NCBI GenBank assembly: GCA_036128855.1
Contig: JAYYPW010000008.1
Coordinates: 62,001-126,000, forward strand
DNA: 64,000 bases
Reading direction: 5' to 3'
DNA from: JAYYPW01 sp036128855
Lineage (GTDB): Bacteria > Pseudomonadota > Gammaproteobacteria > Comchoanobacterales > Comchoanobacteraceae
Part shown: one piece after another, positions 9,594 through 18,628 of the stretch
How the letters are laid out: each line of letters opens with the position of its first letter
Position numbering within the stretch: the first letter of the stretch is position 1
Translations under genes and position numbers: made by a program
The notes under the pieces: model-generated
Databases searched by the model: none
Told to the model about the DNA's origin: nothing
The model's input: the letters and a program-made list of their open reading frames with translations, nothing else

Positions 9594-9694
9594 ATAGCTA
9601 CAACCTTACAAACAGATTGTCTATAGTAGACCTTTTAAAACAGATAATCCACTGCTATTTATACTAATTTTCTAAATACAATATACTGGTTAGA

Positions 9695-10126
9695 TCAATT
9701 ATTATGATTGTCTAGCCAGTCCTGTAGTATGAGTCTCGCACTTTCTGCATCTACCAACCCACTTTTAGCTTGCTTTGTAGATAAAGCTTGCTTAGCTGTA
9801 TAACTTGTTAGCCGTTCATCTACTGTTTCAGTGCGTATCCCATAACGTGCTTCAAGATTTTTCTTGAAGACAAGAGCCGCCTTAGTCATATTTTGTGTAG
9901 TACCATCCATATTGAGAGGAATACCAATTACAAAAAGCGCTGGCTGCCACTGTGTAACAAGCGTATCGATATGAGACCAGTCAGGAACACCCTTCTGCGC
10001 ACGCACCACGGCGAGAGACTCAGCTTGCTGGGTGAAAGTTTGGCCAACTGCTATACCAATACGGCGTTTACCGTAATCAAAGCCTAAGCAGCGAATAATC
10101 TCCTGAGTATTACCTTGCTTTGCCAT
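9695..10126 (-). CDS. ruvX: RuvX/YqgF family Holliday junction resolvase-like protein
   Basis: YqgF is an RNase H-fold protein involved in pre-16S rRNA 5'-end processing and described as a putative resolvase. The 143-residue protein shows the three acidic sites: GFDYGKRRIGIAV at the N-terminus (D17), the VDERLTS segment, and VDAESARLILQDWL at the C-terminus. It lies upstream of dnaA on the same strand with a 101-base gap. In many gammaproteobacteria rpmH lies on the other side of dnaA, but that order is not kept here. Confidence 0.93.
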   Translation of the reverse strand: MAKQGNTQEIIRCLGFDYGKRRIGIAVGQTFTQQAESLAVVRAQKGVPDWSHIDTLVTQWQPALFVIGIPLNMDGTTQNMTKAALVFKKNLEARYGIRTETVDERLTSYTAKQALSTKQAKSGLVDAESARLILQDWLDNHNN

Positions 10127-10223
10127 AAAAGAGTCGTTATTCCCACATTAATTATAAGATATAAACTATACCAGATGCACGTTTAGAAGTATAATATAAG
10201 ACATTTAACATAGGAAGCTAACA

Positions 10224-12551
10224 TTGTTCGTAAGATTTTTGGGTAAAATGGTTTTTGTTGCCATGCAACTCTTTGTTGCTGCGTGTGTTGTATTTACTTA
10301 TCTTTACTTACATTTACCCAACGTCCGCACGCTGACAGAAACCACCTATCAAGAACCACTGCAAATTTACACAAAACAAGGTGATTTGATCGCAGAGTTT
10401 GGAAGTGTACACCGAGTGCCCGTGAGTATTCACGAAGTGCCAAGTAAGCTATTAGATGCAATTATTGTTACCGAAGATCAACGCTTTTATGAGCACAATG
10501 GTATAGACGTAGTCGGCTTGCTGAGAGCGACAAATGTATTATTATCCACGAGACAAAAGCGTCAAGGTGCAAGCACAATAACGATGCAAGTCGCACGGAA
10601 CTTTTTCCTGGGACGTGAAAAAACGTATTTTAGAAAAATTAATGAAATTATTCTTGCATTAGCGATAGAGCGCAACCTAACCAAGCAGCAAATTCTGGAA
10701 TTATACATCAACAAAATTTATCTCGGTCATCGTGCATACGGTGTTGGGGCAGCAGCAAGAAACTACTTTGGTAAAACTATAGATGAGTTAACCACGGCAG
10801 AGATGGCTATGATTGCAGGCCTACCGAAGGCGCCCTCAACCAATAACCCTATAGGTAACCCCAAAAAAGCTATTGCACGAAGAAATTTAATACTAGGTAA
10901 AATGCTTGAGAAGCACGTAATCAACCAAGAAGAATATAACGAGGCTGTGAACGAGTCGGTCACGATAGCGAAAAAACGCTACGATCACATTGAGGCAGGA
11001 CACATTGCAGAATTTGTTCGAGCTACTATGATCGAGCATTTTGGAGATAAAGCTTATCAAGAAGGCTTTAAAGTTTACACCACAGTGGATTCCCAACAAC
11101 AGCAAGCCGCTCAGATAGCTATTGCAGAAGGCTTAGAAGCCTATGAAAAAAGACAAGGGCTTAAATTAGGCCATGAAAATCTAGAAGCGTTGTATGGTAA
11201 AAACATAGATGCCTGGACTAAGCATTTACGTAATATACCACATAGCCCAACTGGTCTAGAAGCAGGGATGGTCCTTGCAGTAGAAAAAGATGGATTATGG
11301 GTTCTATTAGGCAACCAAGAAAAAGTTTTTGTTTTCTTAAAAGATCATTGCTGGATTAATAAGCAATGTAAGAAAGAGAAAGCTGCATTTGACGCAGGAA
11401 AACTGGGGTGGGTTTTAGGGGATGTTGTCATGGTTCGCAACCAAGATTTTTCCTGGGTTCTTGGTCAGTTACCAAGCGTACAAAGCGCATTAGTATCACT
11501 AGATGTCCACACAGGTAATATCGAAGCACTAGTTGGGGGTTACCAGTTCCAACGAAGCCATTTCAATCGAGCAATCCAGGCATATCGCCAACCAGGATCT
11601 GTTATCAAGCCATTTTTATATGCAATGGCTATTGAAAATGGGTACACCATGGCAAGTATCGTAAATGATGCACCAGTTATAATCGAAGATATGCATGGAG
11701 AAAATGCTTACTGGCGGCCCAAAAATGTCGATAGTAAGTTCAAGGGGCCGATTCGATTACGACAGGCTTTAATACAGTCACGGAATTTAGTCACAGTAAG
11801 ATTAGTCAAAAACTTAGGTATCAAGAAAGCACTTGAATATTTTGACCATTTTGGCTTTAATGCACAGCACCAGGTAGATTCCCTATCGCTGTCATTGGGA
11901 TCAGGATTAACAACACCCTTGCAAATGGCTAGAGCATTTGCAGGTTTTGCAAATCATGGCGAACTAAATCCAGTACACTTCATAGATCGGATTGAATCTA
12001 CACACCATGCACAGCCTATTTCCGCTGAAGAAATTTTAGAGATAGAAAGAAAAGCTTTGCCAATAGAAACAACACCGGCACAGCAAGCAGTCACACCAGA
12101 AACAGCCTATATTGTTGCTGATGCATTGCATGATGTTGTAGAGCAAGGAACCGGTCGTGGGGCAAAAGTTTTAGGTAGACATGACCTATACGGTAAAACC
12201 GGTACTACAAACGGACATGCGGACGCATGGTTCTCAGGGTTCAATGGAAATAAATCAGCTGTAGTCTGGGTGGGATATGACGAGCAAGCATCACTCAAAG
12301 AGTACGCAGCTAAACTGGCATTACCGATTTGGGTAGACTTTATGAAAAACACATTAAGCAAAAAAGAGGTACAAATTCAGCGTCCAGAAGATATTATATC
12401 GGTTTTGATTGATAAAAAAACAGGCCTACTTGCAGATAGCGATGACAAAGACACTATGTTTGAGATATTTACAACTGAAACCCAGCCCAATCATAGTGAA
12501 AAAATTAAAAAAGCAGGACACTCTGCCGAGATAAGAGATGATTTATTCTAA
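10224..12551 (+). CDS. mrcA: Penicillin-binding protein 1A (bifunctional peptidoglycan synthase)
   Basis: This class A PBP polymerises glycan strands and cross-links peptides. The 775-residue protein has an N-terminal membrane anchor (about 9-31), a GT51 glycosyltransferase with TEDQRFYEHNGID and GASTITMQVARN, an OB-like insert, and a transpeptidase with S-x-x-K in GSVIKPF, the SRN triad and KTGTT. It is somewhat shorter than E. coli PBP1a (850). I take TTG at 10224 as the start because AGGA lies about 9 bases upstream; the first ATG (residue 9, 10248) would cut into the cytoplasmic tail. Its stop overlaps the rsmE start in TAATG. Confidence 0.96.
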   Translation: MFVRFLGKMVFVAMQLFVAACVVFTYLYLHLPNVRTLTETTYQEPLQIYTKQGDLIAEFGSVHRVPVSIHEVPSKLLDAIIVTEDQRFYEHNGIDVVGLLRATNVLLSTRQKRQGASTITMQVARNFFLGREKTYFRKINEIILALAIERNLTKQQILELYINKIYLGHRAYGVGAAARNYFGKTIDELTTAEMAMIAGLPKAPSTNNPIGNPKKAIARRNLILGKMLEKHVINQEEYNEAVNESVTIAKKRYDHIEAGHIAEFVRATMIEHFGDKAYQEGFKVYTTVDSQQQQAAQIAIAEGLEAYEKRQGLKLGHENLEALYGKNIDAWTKHLRNIPHSPTGLEAGMVLAVEKDGLWVLLGNQEKVFVFLKDHCWINKQCKKEKAAFDAGKLGWVLGDVVMVRNQDFSWVLGQLPSVQSALVSLDVHTGNIEALVGGYQFQRSHFNRAIQAYRQPGSVIKPFLYAMAIENGYTMASIVNDAPVIIEDMHGENAYWRPKNVDSKFKGPIRLRQALIQSRNLVTVRLVKNLGIKKALEYFDHFGFNAQHQVDSLSLSLGSGLTTPLQMARAFAGFANHGELNPVHFIDRIESTHHAQPISAEEILEIERKALPIETTPAQQAVTPETAYIVADALHDVVEQGTGRGAKVLGRHDLYGKTGTTNGHADAWFSGFNGNKSAVVWVGYDEQASLKEYAAKLALPIWVDFMKNTLSKKEVQIQRPEDIISVLIDKKTGLLADSDDKDTMFEIFTTETQPNHSEKIKKAGHSAEIRDDLF

Positions 12552-13267
12552 TGGCGCGCAGATTATTTGTAGATCATTCATTAGATGACGGGGCATACAT
12601 AACGCTTAAAAAAGAACCTAGTCACTACATCAAACGCGTACTACGTATACAAAAAGGCGCTAAACTAGAGCTTTTTAATCAAAATAAAACAACTGCTATA
12701 GCAACTGTACAATCTATAGAAAAAGACAAAGTGGTACTTTATATCAACGCAAAGAAAAAAGTGGCGTGTCATTATCCAGAACAAAGTTTAGCTGTTGCTG
12801 TTTGTGCACCACAAAAACTATCTTGGATTATACAAAAAGCCACTGAGCTCGCAGTAAAGGAAATTTGGCTATTAGAAACAGAGTTTAGTCAAAACAACGC
12901 AAGTAATTTGATTCACGATGCAGAAAAAATAAAACGCTACAACAAAATAATCATATCTGCATGCGAACAAAGTGGCGTAAATTGCCTACCTACCCTACAT
13001 AAAAGTATGAAGTTTACTGAATGGCTAGAACAGGACTGGGCCAGCCATACACTTTTATTAGCAGATAAAAGTGGGTCTTGGCATGCAAGCGTATCACCTA
13101 TCAATAAGCCCATAATTTGGCTAATTGGACCAGAGGGGGGTTTTAGTGAGGCTGAAATGAGAAGCCTCACTGCTAAAAAAGCACAGTCGATTAAATTAAG
13201 TCCAAAGATTCTACGTATGGAGACAGCTTGCATATCTGCCTTAACCATTGGCCATCAGAGCAATTAA
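12551..13267 (+). CDS. rsmE: 16S rRNA m3U1498 methyltransferase RsmE
   Basis: RsmE methylates N3 of U1498 in 16S rRNA using SAM through a SPOUT knot fold. The 238-residue product has an N-terminal PUA-like RNA-binding segment with SHYIKRVLR, and a C-terminal knot with IGPEGGFSEAEM and LRMETACISAL. It starts on the ATG that overlaps the mrcA stop, implying translational coupling. Its last four bases overlap the 3' end of the convergent methyltransferase gene. Confidence 0.95.
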   Translation: MARRLFVDHSLDDGAYITLKKEPSHYIKRVLRIQKGAKLELFNQNKTTAIATVQSIEKDKVVLYINAKKKVACHYPEQSLAVAVCAPQKLSWIIQKATELAVKEIWLLETEFSQNNASNLIHDAEKIKRYNKIIISACEQSGVNCLPTLHKSMKFTEWLEQDWASHTLLLADKSGSWHASVSPINKPIIWLIGPEGGFSEAEMRSLTAKKAQSIKLSPKILRMETACISALTIGHQSN

Positions 13268-14382
13268 GACGCTAAAATATGGGCGCGGTCAATAGATTGT
13301 AGCGAAGGTGGTAAGCGTAGTCTTTTTGTACTTAACAACATAAACTTCATTGTCTCACCCATCTGTGCAGGATGCATTAAGGTTTGCATTTCACCAAATA
13401 GCTTGGCTTTATCAATGTCACTCAAGCGGTCACGGATAACTTGGTAGACATCGGCAATGCCTTGGCTAAGTAAAAAAGGTGCTTGAGAAAAAAAACCACT
13501 AACATGTAAATCTAATGCACACGCAGACTCTGCTAAATAGGTGAAATCAGCATGTACACTGATATCATCATGACCAGGGTTACGTAGTGGGTTACTATGG
13601 GCGCTATGCTGATGAAAGCAGGTTAAAGTACCTAATTCTCTCTCTCGATGATAGTAATGACTACGATGATAGCCATAGTCCATCAAAAGAATGTGACCAC
13701 TATGAAGTCGTTTTTGTATATCTGCAAGCCATTGATATGCAGAAGTATTGATCTCATAGCGATAACCTGGGTAGAGAGGGATAGAGCGCGAGTGAAAGGC
13801 ATCAAGTAAATTAGGGCGAGGAGAGGCTTGCGAGAAAACAAGCTGATGATCATGAACGTCAACTAACATTTCAGAGATTTTTTTCGATTTGTCAGCATAC
13901 AACAGGTCAACAGGAAGAGCATCAATGACCTCATTAACAAGAACAACACCAGAAAAAGCATCAGGTAGAGAATCGACGACCTCAAATGTCGTAGGAGTAT
14001 CATGTGTGAGGTTAGCAGATAATCTAGCCTTAGGCGCTGCGAGCGGTTCGACTAAATAATATTTAGTTAGAGTAATACCTAATTCTGATAATGCATAAAC
14101 TACTTTTTTCGCTAGGGCTCCAGTCCCAGGACCTATCTCGGCGACTTGCCAGTCCGAATGAGAGCGAAGATGTGTGGAGAGAAAACGTGCTATAGTATAA
14201 GAAAATAACAAACCTAGAGTTGGCGCTGTAATGTAGTCGCCTGTAGAGCCTTGGCGTTCTGTATCTTGTGCATAATAGCCAAGGGTGGGATGATATAAAG
14301 CCTGTGTAAAAAACTCTGAAAAAGAGAGGGGGCCATCGTGCTGGATACGTTCTTTCAGCGCAAGATAGGCAAGAGATGTCAT
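13264..14382 (-). CDS. SAM-dependent methyltransferase, MidA/NDUFAF7 family (COG1565, DUF185)
   Basis: Members of this family include NDUFAF7, the mitochondrial arginine methyltransferase that helps assemble complex I. The bacterial substrate is not established. The 372-residue protein shows the family's N-terminal GPLSFSEFF and LGYYAQ, the G-S-T-G-D-Y-I-T-A-P loop, the SAM motif AEIGPGTGALA, and VLVNEVIDALPVD after it. It sits first in a minus-strand run, its start overlapping the stop of the YadH-like permease by four bases, so the three genes are probably co-transcribed downstream of YadG. Confidence 0.88.
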   Translation of the reverse strand: MTSLAYLALKERIQHDGPLSFSEFFTQALYHPTLGYYAQDTERQGSTGDYITAPTLGLLFSYTIARFLSTHLRSHSDWQVAEIGPGTGALAKKVVYALSELGITLTKYYLVEPLAAPKARLSANLTHDTPTTFEVVDSLPDAFSGVVLVNEVIDALPVDLLYADKSKKISEMLVDVHDHQLVFSQASPRPNLLDAFHSRSIPLYPGYRYEINTSAYQWLADIQKRLHSGHILLMDYGYHRSHYYHRERELGTLTCFHQHSAHSNPLRNPGHDDISVHADFTYLAESACALDLHVSGFFSQAPFLLSQGIADVYQVIRDRLSDIDKAKLFGEMQTLMHPAQMGETMKFMLLSTKRLRLPPSLQSIDRAHILAS

Positions 14383-15200
14383 TTCTTTAGACCAAAGCCT
14401 GTTTGCAAGAGGTATGTGGTGAAAAAGAACAGGCCTAATGCGAGCATACTAATGACAGCGAGTGCAATACGGTAGTCGTGAAAGTCTACACCAAACGAGC
14501 CAAAACGAAACGAGTCTACCATATAGACTATAGGATTAAACCAGCTCAGATCATCCCAGGGGTGTGGCAGTTTACGAATATCATAAAAGACACCACCAAA
14601 AAAAGATAAGGGGGTAAGAATAAAGGTTGGAATGGTGGTAAGCTCGTCAAACCGCTTTGCATAAAGGCCGTTTATAGTACCAAGTAAGCTAAATACGATA
14701 CTTGTGATCACAAATGCATACGCTAAAATAAAAGGATGATGTAGGTGAATCCCCGCTAAATAATATCCGAGTAAAGCAGAAAATAGGCCGGAAAAGAATG
14801 CACGAAAAACCCCTCCAGATAGATACCCAAGTAAAATAGTCATCGCATGAGCAGGAGCAACAACAAGATCATCCATAGCTTTATGATATTTATCAATTAG
14901 TATAGAGCTCGCGCAGTTATTAAAACTTTCGTTAATAACAATATTCATAATCAGTCCAGGGACAATAAACTGTAAAAAAGTCAGGTTTTCGATAAGCCCA
15001 AGTCTTGATCCAATAATCTGGCCAAAAACAAGGCAAAAAAGATACGTGTTAACTATCGGAGGCATCACAGTAACTTTCCAGATTCGGACAATTCTTCGAA
15101 TTTCTTTGGTCGCGATAGTGGAGAAAATTATGTACTGTAAACGAAGAAAGTTCTGCGAATGCTGAGTTTTATCCATAATTTTATCCATAATTTTATCCAT
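14379..15200 (-). CDS. yadH: ABC-2 type permease, YadH-like
   Basis: This is the membrane half of an ABC exporter, paired with the ATPase encoded upstream. The 273-residue protein has six predicted transmembrane helices and closely follows E. coli YadH: TKEIRRIVRIW, FIVPGLIMN, DLVVAPA, and the C-terminal TFILTPLSFFGGVFYDIRKLP followed by LSWFNPIVYMVDSFR. The substrate is unknown. The frame stays open to 15344, but I prefer a start in the triple ATG cluster at 15200, 15188 or 15176. These codons come from a 12-base repeat and place the start next to the ATPase stop (8-base overlap). Confidence 0.9.
   Translation of the reverse strand: MDKIMDKIMDKTQHSQNFLRLQYIIFSTIATKEIRRIVRIWKVTVMPPIVNTYLFCLVFGQIIGSRLGLIENLTFLQFIVPGLIMNIVINESFNNCASSILIDKYHKAMDDLVVAPAHAMTILLGYLSGGVFRAFFSGLFSALLGYYLAGIHLHHPFILAYAFVITSIVFSLLGTINGLYAKRFDELTTIPTFILTPLSFFGGVFYDIRKLPHPWDDLSWFNPIVYMVDSFRFGSFGVDFHDYRIALAVISMLALGLFFFTTYLLQTGFGLKK
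15167..15200. repeat. Three direct repeats of 12 bp supplying three start codons
   Basis: TTTTATCCAT occurs at 15167, 15179 and 15191, a perfect 12-base period. Read on the minus strand this is ATG-GAT-AAA-ATT repeated, giving MDKIMDKIMDK at the start of the YadH-like permease, while the first copy also holds the last codons and stop of the ATPase gene. Length variation would add or remove whole start codons without a frameshift. The units resemble DnaA boxes, with one mismatch, but the coding explanation is sufficient. Confidence 0.85.
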
Positions 15201-16122
15201 TTGAAGTCGCTTGTCTAAGGAGCTGTTCAAGCTGATTAGAGGATGGCGAGATGTCCTCAATAAACAGGTTTTGATCAGAGAGGTGTTTGAGTACCTGGGA
15301 GATATTATCAGATGCTGGTAGACGCAACGTGATTTTTTTGTCATCTAATTTTGTGAAGCATAAAGTGGATAGGGCTTGTTCTTGAAAAGCTTCAGTAAAT
15401 GTAACGGTATAGAAACGCTCTTGTAAACTGGTTATCGCCTCATGGATACTCTGGTTACGTAGGAGTTTACCTTTGTGGAGTATCAAAAGGTTTTCGCAGA
15501 GATCTTGAGCTTCTTGAAGGTTGTGGGTAGTAAGCAAAATTGCAAGGTTATCTTGCTTTAGAGACTTTAAAATATCCCATATAATCTCACGAATCTCTAT
15601 ATCTAAGTTGGCTGTAGGTTCATCTAGTATCAGAATAGAAGGCTTATGAGCCAATGCACGGATTAACATGAGAATACGCTTCATTCCACCAGACAAGCTA
15701 CCCGTCTCTGTATGCAGCTTATTCCACAGGCGTGCTTTTTTGAGGAGAGGGGTTGTAACTTGTAATACCTCATCAGGGCTAGCACCATAATAGCCGCCAT
15801 GGTAAGTCAAAGAGTCTCGTACTGTAAGGAAGGGATTAAAGTTAATTTCTTGAGGTACAATACCCATAAAGCGCTTGGCAGAGAATGATTGTTCCACCGT
15901 ATCATGCCCATGAATAAGAATTTTACCGCTTGTTAGATTACTCAATCCTGTGATCATGCTTATTAGCGAGGTTTTTCCAGCACCGTTTAGGCCAAGTAGT
16001 ACAGTAAAATCACCAGGCATAATAGAAAATGAGACATTTTTCACAGCATGTGTGTTGTTTTCATACCGTTTCGAAACAGACTGTACAGATATGGCTGGCT
16101 GAATGTCAGGTGACTTGCTCAT
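15193..16122 (-). CDS. yadG: ABC transporter ATP-binding protein, YadG-like
   Basis: This is the ATPase that powers the YadH-like permease. At 309 residues it equals the E. coli YadG length. Visible: Walker A GLNGAGKTS (about 43-51), Q-loop VPQEINFNP, signature LSGGMKR, Walker B ILILDEPTANLD, and the H-loop LLTTHNLQEA. A C-terminal extension of about 80 residues follows the nucleotide-binding domain, as in YadG. The ATG at 16122 begins MSKSPD and is followed by a normal NBD N-terminus. Confidence 0.93.
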   Translation of the reverse strand: MSKSPDIQPAISVQSVSKRYENNTHAVKNVSFSIMPGDFTVLLGLNGAGKTSLISMITGLSNLTSGKILIHGHDTVEQSFSAKRFMGIVPQEINFNPFLTVRDSLTYHGGYYGASPDEVLQVTTPLLKKARLWNKLHTETGSLSGGMKRILMLIRALAHKPSILILDEPTANLDIEIREIIWDILKSLKQDNLAILLTTHNLQEAQDLCENLLILHKGKLLRNQSIHEAITSLQERFYTVTFTEAFQEQALSTLCFTKLDDKKITLRLPASDNISQVLKHLSDQNLFIEDISPSSNQLEQLLRQATSNG

Positions 16123-16180
16123 TGAAATACGCTATAATTTAAATAAGTTGTCAATAAGATTACACTAAAAATCATAGCAT

Positions 16181-17272
16181 ATGCAAATATATCTAGTTGG
16201 AGGAGCGGTTAGGGATAAGCTACTAGGCCTACCGGTAAAAGAGAGAGATTGGGTAGTTGTTGGAGCAACGCGACAAGATATGCTCGATTTAGGTTACAAA
16301 CAAGTAGGTAGAGACTTTCCTGTATTTTTACATCCTAAGACCCAAGAAGAGTATGCGCTAGCACGAACAGAAAGGAAAAAAGGTCATGGATACGGGGGCT
16401 TTGAAGTACATGCTGATCCGGGGGTATCGTTAGAAGAGGATCTTTTACGTAGGGATTTAACTATAAACGCAATAGCTGAGGATGAGCACGGGAAATTAAT
16501 AGATCCGTTTAATGGAAAGAAAGATTTAACAGAAAGAACGCTTAAACACGTATCTAAAGCTTTTGAAGAAGACCCACTACGTGTGTTACGCTTAGCACGT
16601 TTTGCGGCTAAGCTACCTGAGTTTAAGATTCACACAGAAACGCTAGAGCTATGTCGTAACATTACACAGAATGGAGAATTACAATATCTGACACCCGAGC
16701 GAATTTGGCAAGAATGGGTAAAAGTATGCCATACAAAAAAACCAGGAATTTTTATTGATACTTTAACAAAAGTCCATGCTTGGCCCATAATAATGCCACA
16801 TTGCGTTAGGCCAGAAATAGACATCAAAAACCTCAATAAACTCGCAGTGAAGCTACAAGGAGAGATACTATTCACAGTAATAGGTTTGTATATAAAGAAA
16901 GAGAAGTACGAAAATCACCTACAATCGCAATCGATACCAACAAAAATTAGAGATTTAGCTAGATTGGTATACATGCTTTATGACAAATATGGGGGTTTTC
17001 GGGGTGAAAGTGATTCGATCAATCAACTTCTGCAAAAAACAGACGCACTAAGGCGTCCAGCACGCTTTCGACAAGCCTTAGAGGTGGTACAATACACAAA
17101 TCCAAATACCAGTGAAGAGCCCCAGATGCTTGAACGATGGATGAATCTTGTTAGCTTGTTACAAGAAGTCAGGCCAGAGCAGCAGTGGCTACAAGATAAA
17201 GCTATACAAATAAATATAGCACTACAAGCTAAAAGAAAAAGCGTAATAGAAGATTGGCAAAAGGCATTATAG
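16181..17272 (+). CDS. cca: CCA-adding tRNA nucleotidyltransferase, short form without HD domain
   Basis: Cca builds or repairs the 3'-CCA end of tRNA. The 363-residue protein begins with the class II nucleotidyltransferase head VGGAVRDKLLG, followed by the metal-binding ERDWVVVG, then RRDLTINAIAED, DPLRVLRLARFAAK and ERIWQEW, the neck and body of the bacterial enzyme. The C-terminal HD phosphohydrolase domain of the 412-residue E. coli enzyme is not recognisable here; the C-terminal 150 residues are divergent. The gene starts 58 bases from the divergent yadG. Confidence 0.94.
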   Translation: MQIYLVGGAVRDKLLGLPVKERDWVVVGATRQDMLDLGYKQVGRDFPVFLHPKTQEEYALARTERKKGHGYGGFEVHADPGVSLEEDLLRRDLTINAIAEDEHGKLIDPFNGKKDLTERTLKHVSKAFEEDPLRVLRLARFAAKLPEFKIHTETLELCRNITQNGELQYLTPERIWQEWVKVCHTKKPGIFIDTLTKVHAWPIIMPHCVRPEIDIKNLNKLAVKLQGEILFTVIGLYIKKEKYENHLQSQSIPTKIRDLARLVYMLYDKYGGFRGESDSINQLLQKTDALRRPARFRQALEVVQYTNPNTSEEPQMLERWMNLVSLLQEVRPEQQWLQDKAIQINIALQAKRKSVIEDWQKAL

Positions 17273-17344
17273 AAGGAAGTAAGCTGATGGGATGTCGATG
17301 CCAAATTATTGTGAGAATTTTTAATCTTGAATTAAACTCAAGTT

Positions 17345-18628
17345 ATGATGACATGCAATAATATACTTTATTTTGCAACCCTTCTTATCGGAGGAGCTAT
17401 GGCGTGGGCAATTGGAGCAAACGATGTAGCTAATGCCATGGCAAGCACTGTTGGAGCAGGTATCTTAACTGTAACACAAGCAATCTATATTGCTGCAGTG
17501 TTTGAAGCTTTAGGCGCACTTTTGGCCAGTGGTCAAGTTGCGAATATGATGAGACACGGTATCGTAGATGTTACGCTCTTTCAACTACAACCGGAGCTAT
17601 TTATCTGCGGGATGTTAGCTGCACTATTAGCAGCAGCAACCTGGCTAATTATTGCAACACGATATGGCTTGCCAGTATCTACAACGCACAGTATTGTAGG
17701 TGCAATTTTGGGTTTTGGCGTAATCAGTACAGGACTAAGACATATCCACTGGCATAACATCACAGCTATAGCTATTAGTTGGATACTAACACCAATTACA
17801 GGCGCTTTAGGGGGAGCAGTTTTATTTTTATGGATACAAAGAAGTATTCTCTCAGACCGAAACCCCTTCCAGCGATGCAAGTTACAAGTTCCGTTTTATA
17901 GCGCTGCAGTGGTAGGAGTTTTTAGTTATATAGTCTTATTTGAATGTTTGGACACCATTGGTTTAAACATAGTAAGTCAGGCCAAAATACAATGGTGGCT
18001 AGCGCTTATTTTGGTTACTTATGTAGTAAGCTATGGGGCATTAAGCTATCAGTTAGTGCAAGCAGAAAAAAGTAAAAGAGAGGAGCTATACCACCATGTT
18101 GAGCGATGCTTTACAGGTTTAGCGGTATTAACCTCCTGTGGAATGGCGTTTTCCCACGGGGCAAATGATGTGGCTAACGCAATAGGTCCCATTGCAGCTA
18201 TTTTATCAACCATAGCATCAGGTAAAGTTGAACTTGATGCAGTATTACTGCCCTTTTGGCTTGTTTGCTTTGGAGCTGGTGCTATTGTTTTAGGATTAAT
18301 ATGTTACGGCTATAAAATCATGCAAACAGTAGGTAGTCATATTACACAAATAACCCCTATTCGCGGTTTTTGTATTCAGTTTTCCACATCGATTATAGTG
18401 ATTGTGGCATCTGGTTTAGGTATGCCCGTTTCTACAACCCAAACGATGATTGGATCTATCTTTGGCGTAGGACTTGTACGCGGTTTACAAGCTATCAATA
18501 CCCAGATGGTAGGAAACATTTTTCTTTCATGGGTTATTACACTGCCAGCAGGGACCCTGCTGGCTATGCTATATTACAGAATATTTACCTGGGGGTATGT
18601 TATATATGGCTACATTTGTTATCGGTGA
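17345..18628 (+). CDS. pit: Inorganic phosphate transporter, Pit/PHO-4 family
   Basis: This is a secondary transporter for inorganic phosphate, or metal-phosphate, across the inner membrane. The 427-residue protein has the duplicated family signature GANDVANA, once near residue 24 (GANDVANAMAST) and again near residue 277 (GANDVANAIGP). It has about ten hydrophobic helices and the repeated PVSTTHS and PVSTTQT segments in each half. ATG at 17345 or 17348 are both possible. The 3' end runs into apaH, with which it overlaps. Confidence 0.95.
   Translation: MMTCNNILYFATLLIGGAMAWAIGANDVANAMASTVGAGILTVTQAIYIAAVFEALGALLASGQVANMMRHGIVDVTLFQLQPELFICGMLAALLAAATWLIIATRYGLPVSTTHSIVGAILGFGVISTGLRHIHWHNITAIAISWILTPITGALGGAVLFLWIQRSILSDRNPFQRCKLQVPFYSAAVVGVFSYIVLFECLDTIGLNIVSQAKIQWWLALILVTYVVSYGALSYQLVQAEKSKREELYHHVERCFTGLAVLTSCGMAFSHGANDVANAIGPIAAILSTIASGKVELDAVLLPFWLVCFGAGAIVLGLICYGYKIMQTVGSHITQITPIRGFCIQFSTSIIVIVASGLGMPVSTTQTMIGSIFGVGLVRGLQAINTQMVGNIFLSWVITLPAGTLLAMLYYRIFTWGYVIYGYICYR

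Noticed and set aside
9594..9694. oriC between dnaA and ruvX
   Set aside because: Only one weak box with two mismatches in 101 bases; no cluster and no clear 13-mer repeats.
15167..15200. Three DnaA-box-like TTATCCAT units as a possible origin
   Set aside because: Each differs from TTATNCACA, and they are explained as a coding repeat (MDKI) at the start of the permease.
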